64,000 nucleotides of DNA from Tidjanibacter sp045656405 (lineage in GTDB: Bacteria > Bacteroidota > Bacteroidia > Bacteroidales > Rikenellaceae). This document shows, piece after piece, positions 48,856 to 57,351 of the stretch (its first letter is position 1; each line of letters begins with the position of its first letter). Position numbers and translations under genes: made by a program. The stretch covers positions 45,220 to 109,219 of the forward strand of contig JAZORC010000020.1 in NCBI GenBank assembly GCA_045656405.1. The letters are read 5' to 3'. Under the pieces are notes generated by a model, which worked only from the letters and a program-made list of their open reading frames with translations, was not told the origin of the DNA and did not search any database.

Positions 48856-50325
48856 ATGGCTACAAAGTTGATGCTATACAACACTCTTTCGCGTAGGAAA
48901 GAGCTCTTCGTGCCCATCAATCCCGAGCACGTTGGTATGTATGTGTGCGGTCCCACCGTCTATGGCGACCCCCACTTGGGACACACCCGTCCCGCAATCA
49001 CCTTCGACCTTCTGTTCCGCTACTTGAAGGCGCAGGGCTACAAGGTGCGCTATGTCCGCAACATCACCGACGTGGGCCACTTGGAGCACGACGCCGATGA
49101 GGGCGAGGACAAAATCACCAAAAAAGCAAGGCTCGAACAACTCGAACCTATGGAGGTGGCACAATACTACACCAACCGCTACCACACCTTTATGGACAAG
49201 TTGGGCGTACTGCCCCCCTCCATCGAGCCCCACGCAAGCGGACACATCATCGAGCAGATTGAACTCGTAAAACGCATCTTCGATGCAGGCTATGCCTATG
49301 AGAGCAACGGCTCCATCTACTTCGATGTGACCAAATACAACGAGAAATTCCACTATGGCAAACTCTCGGGCCGCAACCTCGACGATGTGCTCGTTGGCAC
49401 CCGCGAGATTGACGGTCAGAGCGACAAGCGCAACTCATTCGACTTTGCACTCTGGAAGAAGGCGCAACCCGAGCACATTATGCGCTGGCCTTCGCCTTGG
49501 AGCGACGGTTTCCCTGGTTGGCACTTGGAGTGTACCGCGATGAGCACCAAGTATCTCGGTGAGCAGTTCGACATCCACGGTGGCGGTATGGACCTTATGT
49601 TCCCCCACCACGAGTGTGAGATTGCCCAATCGTGCGCCTCGCTCGGTCACGACTCGGCACGCTATTGGATTCACAACAATATGATTACCATTGGTGGTCA
49701 GAAGATGGGCAAGTCGCTCGGTAACTTCATCACCCTCGAACAGCTCTTCTCGGGCACCCACGACAAGCTCGAACAGGCATACTCGCCTATGACCGTGAGG
49801 TTCTTCATCTTGCAGGCCCACTACCGTTCCACCTTGGACTTCTCGAATGAGGCTCTGAAAGCTGCCGAGAAGGGATACGACAGGTTGATGAAGGCTGTGG
49901 ATACCCTCGCCAAAATCAAACCCTCGGAGAGTTCGAGCGTCAATGTTTCGGAGCTTGCAACCCGCTGTGAGGATGCAATGAACGACGACCTCTCGTCGCC
50001 TATGGTCATCTCGGTACTCTTCGATTGGGTGAGGATTATCAACTCTCTGGCCGATGGCAAGGAGAGCATCTCCGCCACCGACCTCGAAGAGTTGAAGAGG
50101 GTAGTCAATCTCTATGTCTTCGACATTCTCGGTTTGAAGAATGAGAAGGCAGAGGGTGGCGAGAGCCAGGTTGCCCCCCTTATGGATATGATTCTCGAAG
50201 TGCGTCGCACCGCCAAGGCCAACAAAGATTGGGCAACCAGCGACCTTATCCGCAACCGCCTTGCCGAAATTGGCATCCGCGTGAAGGACAACAAGGATGG
50301 CTCGGTTGAGTGGGAGCAGATTTAA
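48856..50325 (+). CDS. cysS: Cysteinyl-tRNA synthetase
   Basis: Class I aminoacyl-tRNA synthetase. 489 residues from MATKLMLYNTLSRRKE; an in-frame ATG at 48814 adds 14 atypical residues. The zinc-site YVCGPTVYG, the HIGH motif as HLGH, the zinc ligands in WHLECTAMS and MFPHHECEIAQS, and the KMSKS motif as KMGKSLGN are present, followed by the DALR-type helical domain. A terminator follows. Confidence 0.98.
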   Translation: MATKLMLYNTLSRRKELFVPINPEHVGMYVCGPTVYGDPHLGHTRPAITFDLLFRYLKAQGYKVRYVRNITDVGHLEHDADEGEDKITKKARLEQLEPMEVAQYYTNRYHTFMDKLGVLPPSIEPHASGHIIEQIELVKRIFDAGYAYESNGSIYFDVTKYNEKFHYGKLSGRNLDDVLVGTREIDGQSDKRNSFDFALWKKAQPEHIMRWPSPWSDGFPGWHLECTAMSTKYLGEQFDIHGGGMDLMFPHHECEIAQSCASLGHDSARYWIHNNMITIGGQKMGKSLGNFITLEQLFSGTHDKLEQAYSPMTVRFFILQAHYRSTLDFSNEALKAAEKGYDRLMKAVDTLAKIKPSESSSVNVSELATRCEDAMNDDLSSPMVISVLFDWVRIINSLADGKESISATDLEELKRVVNLYVFDILGLKNEKAEGGESQVAPLMDMILEVRRTAKANKDWATSDLIRNRLAEIGIRVKDNKDGSVEWEQI

Positions 50326-50362
50326 TCGCAACATCTGACGTCAACCGTCGACCGTCAACCGT

Positions 50363-50400
50363 CGCGGGGCGCACCAGAGAATGGTGCGCCCCGCGTCTTT
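50363..50400 (+). terminator. Terminator of cysS
   Basis: CGCGGGGCGCACCA (50363-50376) pairs with 50382-50395 around GAGAA, followed by GTCTTTATT. The inner GCGCACCA-N5-TGGTGCGC is the same as in the feoB terminator. A (GTCAACC)n heptamer array (50339-50364) leads into it. Confidence 0.8.
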
Positions 50401-50401
50401 A

Positions 50402-50560
50402 TTAGGGAGGTTAGGGAATTTAGTGAAGTTAGGGAGGTTAAGGAGAGTTCCCTACACTCCCTACACTCCCCCAAAAATTGAAAATTGAAAATTAATTAAG
50501 TTTTCGGGCTCGATTGAAGGCGAGCCCGCGACGTTAGACATTAGACATTAGACGTTAGAC
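50402..50560. repeat. Repeats between cysS and the EEP nuclease gene
   Basis: A nine-base degenerate TTAGGGAGG array (50402-50446), CCCTACACTCC repeats, (GAAAATT)n heptamers (50476-50496), a GGGCTCG/CGAGCCCG hairpin (50506-50528), and a heptamer array of GACGTTA/GACATTA (50530-50560). The array extends into the coding end of the next minus-strand gene. Confidence 0.8.
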
Positions 50561-51743
50561 CTATAAGTACCGTGATTGGTTTGTGGTCGGAATAGTCCAA
50601 TTCAAACGAGCGATACTCCTTCACCTCAAACTCATCCTCTTTGGTGAGGATGTAGTCGATACGGAAGAGGTTGTAGAGCCCCTTGAAGGTGTACTCTGCG
50701 CCCCTACCCGCCTCCACAAAGGCATCTACAAGGTCGGCAGAGGTGATTGTTCCGTATGTGTAGGACATTGGGGTGTCGTTGAAATCGCCACACACGATGG
50801 TTGGATAGGGTGAGTTTGTAATGTGGTTGGCGATAGCCTCTGCTTGCTCGGCGCGAGCGCGGTAGTTATCCACCATCTTGCCCACAACAGCCGAGAGTTT
50901 CGCCCTGGCCATCGTATCCTCAATAATTTGTGGCGAGAGTGTATCGTTACGCTCCTCGTTGGTGATACCCGTTGATTGTAGGTGGAGGTTATAGACTCTC
51001 ACCGTATCGCGGGCAATCTTCACATCGGCCCAGACACCTTTGATATTGCCAAAGGCTCCCTCACCTGCAAAGACCACATCGTGTCGGACAATGGGATAGG
51101 TGCTGAAAAGTGCGTAACCCGAGCCTGTTTTGGAGTCGGCATACTCACTTTGGGAGTTGGTAAAGAATCCGTATCCCATCTTTTTGAGTCCCTCTTTGAA
51201 TCCTGCAAAACTCTTGCTCGACGAGAAATGGGCCTCTTGGATGCAGGCAATCTGCACCCCCTGCTGATTGAGCCACTCCATCACCCTATTGTAGTTATTC
51301 TCACCCTCTGGTGTATTGGTGTCGCTGAAATTCATCACATTGTAGGTTGCGATTCTCAAATCATCCCTTGTGCGCTCCACCTCGGCCTCCTTGGCACTCA
51401 TATCGGAGCGATAGAAGAGCCCAATGGCCCCCGCACCCAAGAGCAACACAACGGCCGAGAGGGCAAACCAACGTCGCCACCTGACAACCCACCACAAGGC
51501 ACACGCAACATTCACAACGAAGACGACCTGATAGAAGAGTCCTGCAAAGGCAAAGAGTGTCACACTTCTGGGATCTACAACCCTTGCAAGTAGGCCCGCC
51601 AGCAGAGCAATGGTAGCCATCACCGTCACCACAAACACGACCACATCCAACACCCACAAAACAAGCTCACGTCCACCACCTTGGGGGCGTTTTTGGACAA
51701 CACGTCGATTTTCGTCGCGGTAATAGTCTGCTCGTTTTGCCAT
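50541..51743 (-). CDS. Membrane-anchored endonuclease/exonuclease/phosphatase-family protein
   Basis: 400 residues. Three N-terminal membrane segments (about 28-110) precede an EEP domain: LRIATYNVMNFS, ACIQEAHFSS (metal Glu), VRVYNLHLQSTG, IVCGDFNDTP (catalytic Asp/Asn) and DYSDHKPITVL (catalytic His). EEP enzymes cleave nucleic acids or phosphoesters; the target is unknown. It is 21 nt after the rhomboid gene. The last six residues and stop (LTSNV) are encoded by a seven-base repeat array, so the original C-terminus may have been replaced. Confidence 0.87.
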   Translation of the reverse strand: MAKRADYYRDENRRVVQKRPQGGGRELVLWVLDVVVFVVTVMATIALLAGLLARVVDPRSVTLFAFAGLFYQVVFVVNVACALWWVVRWRRWFALSAVVLLLGAGAIGLFYRSDMSAKEAEVERTRDDLRIATYNVMNFSDTNTPEGENNYNRVMEWLNQQGVQIACIQEAHFSSSKSFAGFKEGLKKMGYGFFTNSQSEYADSKTGSGYALFSTYPIVRHDVVFAGEGAFGNIKGVWADVKIARDTVRVYNLHLQSTGITNEERNDTLSPQIIEDTMARAKLSAVVGKMVDNYRARAEQAEAIANHITNSPYPTIVCGDFNDTPMSYTYGTITSADLVDAFVEAGRGAEYTFKGLYNLFRIDYILTKEDEFEVKEYRSFELDYSDHKPITVLIGLTSNV

Positions 51744-51764
51744 ATTTTGCGGATAGTTGTGAGG

Positions 51765-52421
51765 TTAATACCAGATTTGGTTTTTCCGTTTCCAATAGCG
51801 AAGCAGGAGGAAGCCGAAAAGCATACCTCCCAAGTGGGCAAAGTGGGCCACATTGGAGCCACTCGAAGCCACGCCTCCCATCAATTCCAACACGCCATAG
51901 ATAACCACAAACCATTTGGCTTTCAGTGCAATGGGCGGGAACATCAACATTATTATGTTGTTGGGGTGCAGCATACCGTAGGCCAACAGCAGACCAAAAA
52001 CTGCTCCCGAAGCACCCACGGTCGTAAAACGTGGCAGACGGGTGTAACCTTGCGCCACAAGGGTGGAGATCTCCACATAATTGACCGCAAGTTGTATGAG
52101 CGCTGCGCCCACACCACAGATGAGATAGTAGGTCAGAAAGCGCTTGCTCCCCAAGTCATACTCTATCACCCTACCAAACATCCACAGCGCAAACATATTG
52201 AAGAACAAGTGGGTGAAGTTGGCGTGCATAAACATATAGCTCACCGTCTGGAATAGTGTGCGAAGCCCCACGGGAAAGCTTAATGCGAAAGTTTCGTAGA
52301 ACCACGACTTGGCACCCGCAGGCAGAACCATCTGGGTGAGAAAGACCATCACATTGATAATAAGGATGTTTTTCACCACAGGGGGAATATTGATTTGAGG
52401 CCTATAATATCCGTTATCCAT
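51765..52421 (-). CDS. Rhomboid-family intramembrane serine protease
   Basis: 218 residues, six membrane helices. The catalytic motif GASGAVFG (Ser138) and His196 in HFAHLGGMLFG are present, as is HANFTHLFFNM in helix 2. Rhomboids cleave membrane helices within the bilayer; substrates here are unknown. It is 27 nt after mutL and 21 nt before the EEP gene. Confidence 0.92.
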   Translation of the reverse strand: MDNGYYRPQINIPPVVKNILIINVMVFLTQMVLPAGAKSWFYETFALSFPVGLRTLFQTVSYMFMHANFTHLFFNMFALWMFGRVIEYDLGSKRFLTYYLICGVGAALIQLAVNYVEISTLVAQGYTRLPRFTTVGASGAVFGLLLAYGMLHPNNIIMLMFPPIALKAKWFVVIYGVLELMGGVASSGSNVAHFAHLGGMLFGFLLLRYWKRKNQIWY

Positions 52422-52448
52422 CTTTTTTCTCCTTACAACATAAAACTC

Positions 52449-54314
52449 CTATCGGGCAAAGAGCGCCTTCACCTCTGCCACATCCAAAACCCTCACAACA
52501 GCCCTACCATCGGGTGTGAGGCTATCCTCCTTGCACCCTTCGAGCGACTCCAAGACCGCCTCCAACTCACCTTGCGAGAGGGATTTGATTCCGCGCGTGC
52601 GTGAGAGAATCTGCGCCAAGCGCTCCTTGCGCCTCTGGCTACTCAAATCCACGCCATCCCTCAACGAATCGAGCATATCGTAGAGTGTGTCCTCCATCTC
52701 TGCGTGTGGAAGGTCGGCGGGCAGTGCCAGCAAATCCACCGAGTTGCCATCCACCACCGAGAAATCAAATCCGAAGGCTGCAAAGTAGTCGTAGTTCTCC
52801 GAGAGTGTCGCCACATCGTCGTGCGAGAGCACCATCCTCTCGGGGAAGAGCAGTGTCTGACTCACCGAGTTACCACTACCGAGCATCATCATATAGCGTT
52901 TATAGAGGAGCACCTCGCGGGCCCTTGCCAAATCCACAATAGCGAGTCTACCTCCGAGCGATGTTGCGGCATAGCCACCCGAGAGTGCCACCGCACCCTT
53001 GAACACATCGGCCTCCATCTCCAACTTCAAGGGGCGCTCCACCGTGGGTTCTCCATTCTCAATAAAGTCGGCAATGGCGCTCTCAAACTCCCTCTCCACC
53101 TCATCCTCGGGTGACATTGGGTAGGGCTCCACGTTGTCCGACAAGAAGGAGCGACCAGAAGAGCCTTCCACCCCTTGCGCACCCCCACCAACCGTTTTAG
53201 GTGTGGCAGCAAAGGGGTTGTAGAAGGGGTTGAGTGTCGAGCGAGGCTCCTCAAAGCCCTTCTCGCGTGCGCTCTCAAAGACGGGGATTTGCACCTCGCC
53301 CTCATCCTCAAAGTCCATCATCGGGATAGCACCCGTCTTGGCCAAGGCCTCCCTAACGGCCGCATTGACAATCTGCCAAATCTCACTCTCCTCGCTGAAC
53401 TTCACCTCGGTCTTCTGTGGGTGTACATTGACATCCACCTTTTGGGTATCGACCGTAAGGTAGAGGAAATAGGAGGGTGTGAGCCCTGCGGGTATGAGTT
53501 TCTCGTAGGCCGCCATCACCGCCTTATGCAGATAGGGGCTCTTGAAGAATCGGCCATTGATGAAGAAATATTGCTCATCCTTACGCTTCTTGGCAAACTC
53601 TGGACGACCAACATAGCCCTCCACATTCACGATGGTAGTCGAGGTCGATACCTCCAAGAGTTGTGCCGCAATGCTCCTACCCATAATGCCCGCAATCCTA
53701 CCTCGAAGTGTTCCTACGGGGAGGTTATAGATGGGGGCATCGTCTTTGTAGAGCATAAAAGCGACCTCGGGGTGGCAGAGTGCCACACGGCGGAATTCGC
53801 ACTTAATCTTACCTGCCTCCCTCTCGCTACTCTCCAAAAACTTACGCCTTGCGGGAACATTGTAGAAGAGGTTCGAAACCTTGAAATTGCAACCCTTGGC
53901 ACCCACAACCGTCTCCTGCGAGCGGAACTCTCCACCCTCAATAACAACCTTCGTAGCGAGGTTGTCACCCTCGGTGCGGGTTACAAGCTCCACCTCCGAC
54001 ACTGCGGCAATCGAGGGCAAAGCCTCGCCACGGAATCCAAAGGTCGAGAGATTATAGATATCCTCCAAAGAGGTGATTTTACTCGTGGCGTGTTTGTCGA
54101 ATGCAAGCCTCGCATCGGCAGGGGTCATACCACAGCCGTTGTCGATGACCTGCACCAACTCCCTGCCATCGGCACGGAAATTGACCGTCACCAACGACGC
54201 ACCAGCATCGATGGCATTCTCGGTCATCTCCTTCACCACCGAGGCAGGAGAACCAACCACCTCACCTGCGGCTATCTGGTTGGCAACACTATCGGGCAAA
54301 ACACGAATCTTCAT
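52449..54314 (-). CDS. mutL: DNA mismatch repair protein MutL, C-terminal motifs diverged
   Basis: 621 residues from MKIRVLPDSVANQI; an in-frame ATG at 54329 falls inside a repeat array. The GHKL ATPase part is intact: TENAIDAGA, IDNGCGM, STFGFRGEALPSIA, VGTLFYNVPARRKFL-type VSNLFYNVPARR. The C-terminal dimer domain lacks the endonuclease DQHAxHE motif: the equivalent reads IVDLARAREVLLYKRYM, and the CPHGRP site reads TPDGRAV. It may depend on dimerisation alone. It lies after a small membrane gene and before rhomboid. Confidence 0.93.
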   Translation of the reverse strand: MKIRVLPDSVANQIAAGEVVGSPASVVKEMTENAIDAGASLVTVNFRADGRELVQVIDNGCGMTPADARLAFDKHATSKITSLEDIYNLSTFGFRGEALPSIAAVSEVELVTRTEGDNLATKVVIEGGEFRSQETVVGAKGCNFKVSNLFYNVPARRKFLESSEREAGKIKCEFRRVALCHPEVAFMLYKDDAPIYNLPVGTLRGRIAGIMGRSIAAQLLEVSTSTTIVNVEGYVGRPEFAKKRKDEQYFFINGRFFKSPYLHKAVMAAYEKLIPAGLTPSYFLYLTVDTQKVDVNVHPQKTEVKFSEESEIWQIVNAAVREALAKTGAIPMMDFEDEGEVQIPVFESAREKGFEEPRSTLNPFYNPFAATPKTVGGGAQGVEGSSGRSFLSDNVEPYPMSPEDEVEREFESAIADFIENGEPTVERPLKLEMEADVFKGAVALSGGYAATSLGGRLAIVDLARAREVLLYKRYMMMLGSGNSVSQTLLFPERMVLSHDDVATLSENYDYFAAFGFDFSVVDGNSVDLLALPADLPHAEMEDTLYDMLDSLRDGVDLSSQRRKERLAQILSRTRGIKSLSQGELEAVLESLEGCKEDSLTPDGRAVVRVLDVAEVKALFAR

Positions 54315-54348
54315 TAATTCAAAATGCAAAATTCAAAATTCAAAATTA
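54315..54348. repeat. (TTTTGAA)n array before mutL
   Basis: CAAAATT-type heptamers with one CAAAATG unit. On the minus strand it starts with TAATTTTG (54348-54341), a promoter-like box, 27 nt before the mutL start. Confidence 0.65.
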
Positions 54349-54391
54349 CGCGCCATTGGCACAACACCGTTTAACCACCAATCTCCAATTA

Positions 54392-54697
54392 CTAAAAATT
54401 GATGCTTCGGAGCAACATATAGAAGCCTACGATGAGGAGCACAACAAACAGTACCCTCGTCATATTGCTCTTCTTGCGGTTGGCCATATCCCTCTCGGCC
54501 ATCTGCTGGCGCTGTTGGCTACGAGCACGCAGAAGGTCACCAGGCTGGCGCTCCTTCTTCTCGCCATCATCCTCAATGGGGGCGTGTCCGAGCTCTATAC
54601 GTCGCTGGTTACGAGCCTCCTTTTCGGCATCGTAGTAGCGTGGGTTGTAACTAAATTGGCGTGGTTTGCGCCTTATGGACTGACCAATTCCAAACAT
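54392..54697 (-). CDS. Small C-terminally anchored membrane protein
   Basis: 101 residues from MFGIGQSIRRKPRQFSYNPRYYD; an earlier in-frame ATG lies too close to the dnaJ end. A basic, Arg/Gln-rich helical body is followed by a single membrane helix (TRVLFVVLLIVGFYMLLRS). Similar proteins with the PRQFxYxPRYYD motif are common in Bacteroidetes next to mutL; function unknown. Confidence 0.75.
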   Translation of the reverse strand: MFGIGQSIRRKPRQFSYNPRYYDAEKEARNQRRIELGHAPIEDDGEKKERQPGDLLRARSQQRQQMAERDMANRKKSNMTRVLFVVLLIVGFYMLLRSINF

Positions 54698-54721
54698 AGG
54701 TTTCAAGTTTATATTATACCG

Positions 54722-54751
54722 TTTGTGGGTGACCCGAAAGCCACCCACAAA
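54722..54751. other. Hairpin in the dnaJ-to-small-membrane-gene gap
   Basis: TTTGTGGGTG (54722-54731) pairs perfectly with 54742-54751. There is no T-run on the minus strand, so a terminator role is doubtful. Confidence 0.45.
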
Positions 54752-54762
54752 TGTACGTTATT

Positions 54763-55932
54763 TTATCCGAAAAAATTGCGCATCCTATCAAAAATGTTCT
54801 GTTCCCCTCGTGGGGTGTCGGTCTTTTTGAAGTTGGGACACTCGGCGAGCTTTTCGAGAAGTTTCTTCTCCTCGCTCGTGAGTTTCGTGGGGATTATCAC
54901 ATCCACAATCGCCAGAATATCACCACTGCCATAGCCGTTCAGTTCGGGCAAGCCCTTACCTTTGAGCCTCAAAACCTTGCCTGCCTGTGTGCCCGCAGCA
55001 ATCTTTATGCGCACTTTGGAGTCGATGGTGGGCACCTCCACCTCGCCACCGAGGATGGCCGTTGTTACGGGGATTTTCAGGTTGTGGAGCAAATCACTGC
55101 CGTCCCTCACCAATTCGGGGTTCTTCTCCTCCTCAATCACAACCAGCAGGTCGCCATTGATACCGCCCCTGCGTGCAGCATTACCCTTGCCACTAACGGA
55201 GAGTTGCATACCCTCGGCAACACCCGCAGGGATGCGAATTTCCACAACCTCCTCGCCACGCACAACACCCTCGCCACGGCACTTCGAGCAGGGATTGGAG
55301 ATAACCTTACCCTCGCCACCACAAGTGGGGCAGACGCGCTGGGTTTGAGCCCTACCAAAGAAGCTATTGACGGTTTCGATGGTGTAGCCTGCGCCATTAC
55401 AGTTGGGGCAGGTGGAGAAGCTGTGGGAGTCCTTTGCTCCCGAGCCACCACACTCTTCGCAAGCCACCTGCTTGGCGATTTTAATCTTCTTGGTGCAACC
55501 CTCGGCAATCTCTTTGAGCGAAAGGCGAACCTTCACCCTCAAATCGCTACCACGATTCACCGTGCGACCACCACGCGAAGAGCCACCGCCAAAACCTCCA
55601 AAGCCACCTCCGAAGTGACCTCCGAAGATGTCGCCAAAGTTGCGGAAGATGTCCTCCATAGTGAAGCCGCCCGAGAAGCCACCGCCACCAAAGCCACCAG
55701 CACCGCCCTCCATTCCGGCGTGGCCGAATTGGTCATAACGAGCCCTCTTATCGCTGTTGGAGAGTACATCGTAGGCTTCGGCAGCCTCCTTGAATTTCTC
55801 CTCGGCCTCCTTATCACCAGGGTTTTTGTCGGGGTGGTACTTCACGGCAGCCTTGCGGTATGCCTTTTTTATCTCATCGGCACTTGCGTTTTTCTCCACG
55901 CCAAGCACCTCGTAATAATCACGTTTTGCCAT
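54763..55932 (-). CDS. dnaJ: Chaperone DnaJ
   Basis: Hsp40 co-chaperone that delivers substrates to DnaK. 389 residues: a J-domain with HPD (KYHPDKNPGD), a long Gly/Phe-rich region (about 75-130), four zinc motifs (CEECGGSG, CPNCNGAG, CPTCGGEG, CSKCRGEG), and the C-terminal substrate domains. It follows grpE on the same strand after a repeat-rich gap. Confidence 0.98.
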   Translation of the reverse strand: MAKRDYYEVLGVEKNASADEIKKAYRKAAVKYHPDKNPGDKEAEEKFKEAAEAYDVLSNSDKRARYDQFGHAGMEGGAGGFGGGGFSGGFTMEDIFRNFGDIFGGHFGGGFGGFGGGSSRGGRTVNRGSDLRVKVRLSLKEIAEGCTKKIKIAKQVACEECGGSGAKDSHSFSTCPNCNGAGYTIETVNSFFGRAQTQRVCPTCGGEGKVISNPCSKCRGEGVVRGEEVVEIRIPAGVAEGMQLSVSGKGNAARRGGINGDLLVVIEEEKNPELVRDGSDLLHNLKIPVTTAILGGEVEVPTIDSKVRIKIAAGTQAGKVLRLKGKGLPELNGYGSGDILAIVDVIIPTKLTSEEKKLLEKLAECPNFKKTDTPRGEQNIFDRMRNFFG

Positions 55933-55942
55933 ATATCTTTTT

Positions 55943-56040
55943 GTCTAACGTCTAATGTCCAACGTCTAACGCCGCGGGCACCCTGTGCCCAAAAACTTGA
56001 TTAATTCAAAATGCAAAATTCAAAATTCAAAATTACGCGC
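55943..56040. repeat. Heptamer arrays before dnaJ
   Basis: (GTCTAAC/GTCTAAT/GTCCAAC)n on the plus strand (55943-55970), GCGGGCACCCTGTGCCC hairpin, and (CAAAATT)n (56005-56035) with TAATTTTG at its minus-strand start. The gap 55933-56264 otherwise holds the grpE hairpin element. Confidence 0.75.
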
Positions 56041-56135
56041 CATAGGCGCACCTTAATTTTCCATTTTCAATTCTCCATTTTCAATTCCCCCGCGAGTGGG
56101 TTTTGTGGATGGATTTTTGTACCACCCCACTACCC

Positions 56136-56260
56136 AGCGAGTGCATATCGTACCGCAGATGCAAGGCTTGCGATGGGCGAGGATGCGCAGTTTACAGGGC
56201 GTAAATGAGCAATCCGAGCCCGAGCGTAACGCAGCAGATGCGGTGCGAGATGCGCTCGCT
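56136..56260. repeat. Stop-codon hairpin element, grpE copy
   Basis: AGCGAGTGCATATCGTACCGCA (from 56136) pairs with the segment ending at 56260 over more than 20 bp with few mismatches. The inner region GGCGAGGATGCGCAGTTTAC faces GTAAATGAGCAATCC, and the core pair is G-C instead of C-G. The grpE TAG starts 5 nt further. Confidence 0.8.
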
Positions 56261-56264
56261 CGCG

Positions 56265-56852
56265 CTATTCGCCGACAACTACTTTTGCGTAGCGAATAAC
56301 CTTATCTTTGAGTTTGTAGCCCTTCTGTACCACGTCAATTACTTTACCCTTCTTGTCGTCACCCGCAGGGAACTTGGCAACAGCCTCGTGAAGGTCGGTG
56401 TCGAGAGCCTCGCCTACGGCCACAATCTCACTCACACCTTTGGATTTGAGCACATCGCGCATCTTCTGGGAGATGAGCTCCACACCCTCGCGTACCGAAG
56501 CCACATCGCTTGCGCTCTGCATAGCGCCGAGTGCGCGGTCGAAATCATCCATCACCGCCAACATCGACTTGATGACATCCTCACCCCCACTCTCAATAAG
56601 CTCCATCTTCTCGCGGAGGGTACGCTTGCGATAGTTGTCGAACTCGGCACTCAAACGCAAGTATTTATCCTTCCACTCCTCGGCTTCGGCATTCGCAGAT
56701 GACACTTTGTCAGCCTCTGCCACAGGCTCCTCTGCCACTTTGTCACTATCGGCCGCCTGGGTTGTTGTGTCTTGGGCGTTCTCTACACCCATATCTTCAT
56801 CTTTAACCTGCTGATTTTCAGCAGTAGTTTTCTCTTTTTTACACTTGGTCAT
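56265..56852 (-). CDS. grpE: Nucleotide-exchange factor GrpE
   Basis: Releases ADP from DnaK. 195 residues: an acidic disordered N-terminus to about residue 55, a long helix (WKDKYLRLSAEFDNYRKRTLREK), then SMLAVMDDFDRALGA and GVELISQKMRDVLKSKGVSEI with a beta domain ending KVIRYAKVVVGE. It is upstream of dnaJ, the usual pairing. Confidence 0.96.
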   Translation of the reverse strand: MTKCKKEKTTAENQQVKDEDMGVENAQDTTTQAADSDKVAEEPVAEADKVSSANAEAEEWKDKYLRLSAEFDNYRKRTLREKMELIESGGEDVIKSMLAVMDDFDRALGAMQSASDVASVREGVELISQKMRDVLKSKGVSEIVAVGEALDTDLHEAVAKFPAGDDKKGKVIDVVQKGYKLKDKVIRYAKVVVGE

Positions 56853-56922
56853 ATCTATTATTGTTTGATTCCTAATGTAAGTTGTTCAAAATGTGTGCCG
56901 AGCAACTTTGACCGACTACCGA

Positions 56923-57351
56923 CAGGCAGACCCCTCCGTCACTTCGTGACACCTCCCCTAACTTTGGGGAGGATTTTTTAACGGAGTGAATCGAGCGAAT
57001 TTTAGGCGCACATCCTCCGCCATAAAATTGCATATTGTGGAGGGCTTTTTGGTGCCGTAACGGCACTTTTGTGCTGGTGGTTCACCCCACCCTCGCCCTC
57101 ATAAAATTGCATATTGTGGAGGGATTTTTGGTGCCAAACGAGAGAGCGACACCGCAGTTTGCTTTGCGCAAATGAGGTGCCGTAACGGCACTTCTGTGCT
57201 GGTGGTTCACCCCACCCTCGCCCTCATAAAATTGCATATTGTGGAGGGATTTTTGTGCCAAAAGAAGGAGCGAGTCCGCAGTTTGCTCTCGCAAATGAGG
57301 AACTCGCTCTCTGAATTTTGGTGCAAAAAGCACCCACAAGATGCAATTTTA
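56923..57351. repeat. rplY 3' repeats with two changed-core hairpin elements
   Basis: First a CTCCCCTAACTTTGGGGAGG palindrome (56932-56971), then an AATCGAGCGAATTTTAGGCGC fragment. Two units follow, each with CATAAAATTGCATATTGTGG and the core CCGCAGTTTGC-N5-GCAAATGAGG (cores about 57152 and 57277). The second unit is intact: about 50 bp of imperfect outer pairing brings ATAAAATTGCAT against 57341-57351 at the rplY stop. No gene lies between 56853 and 57348. Confidence 0.8.
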
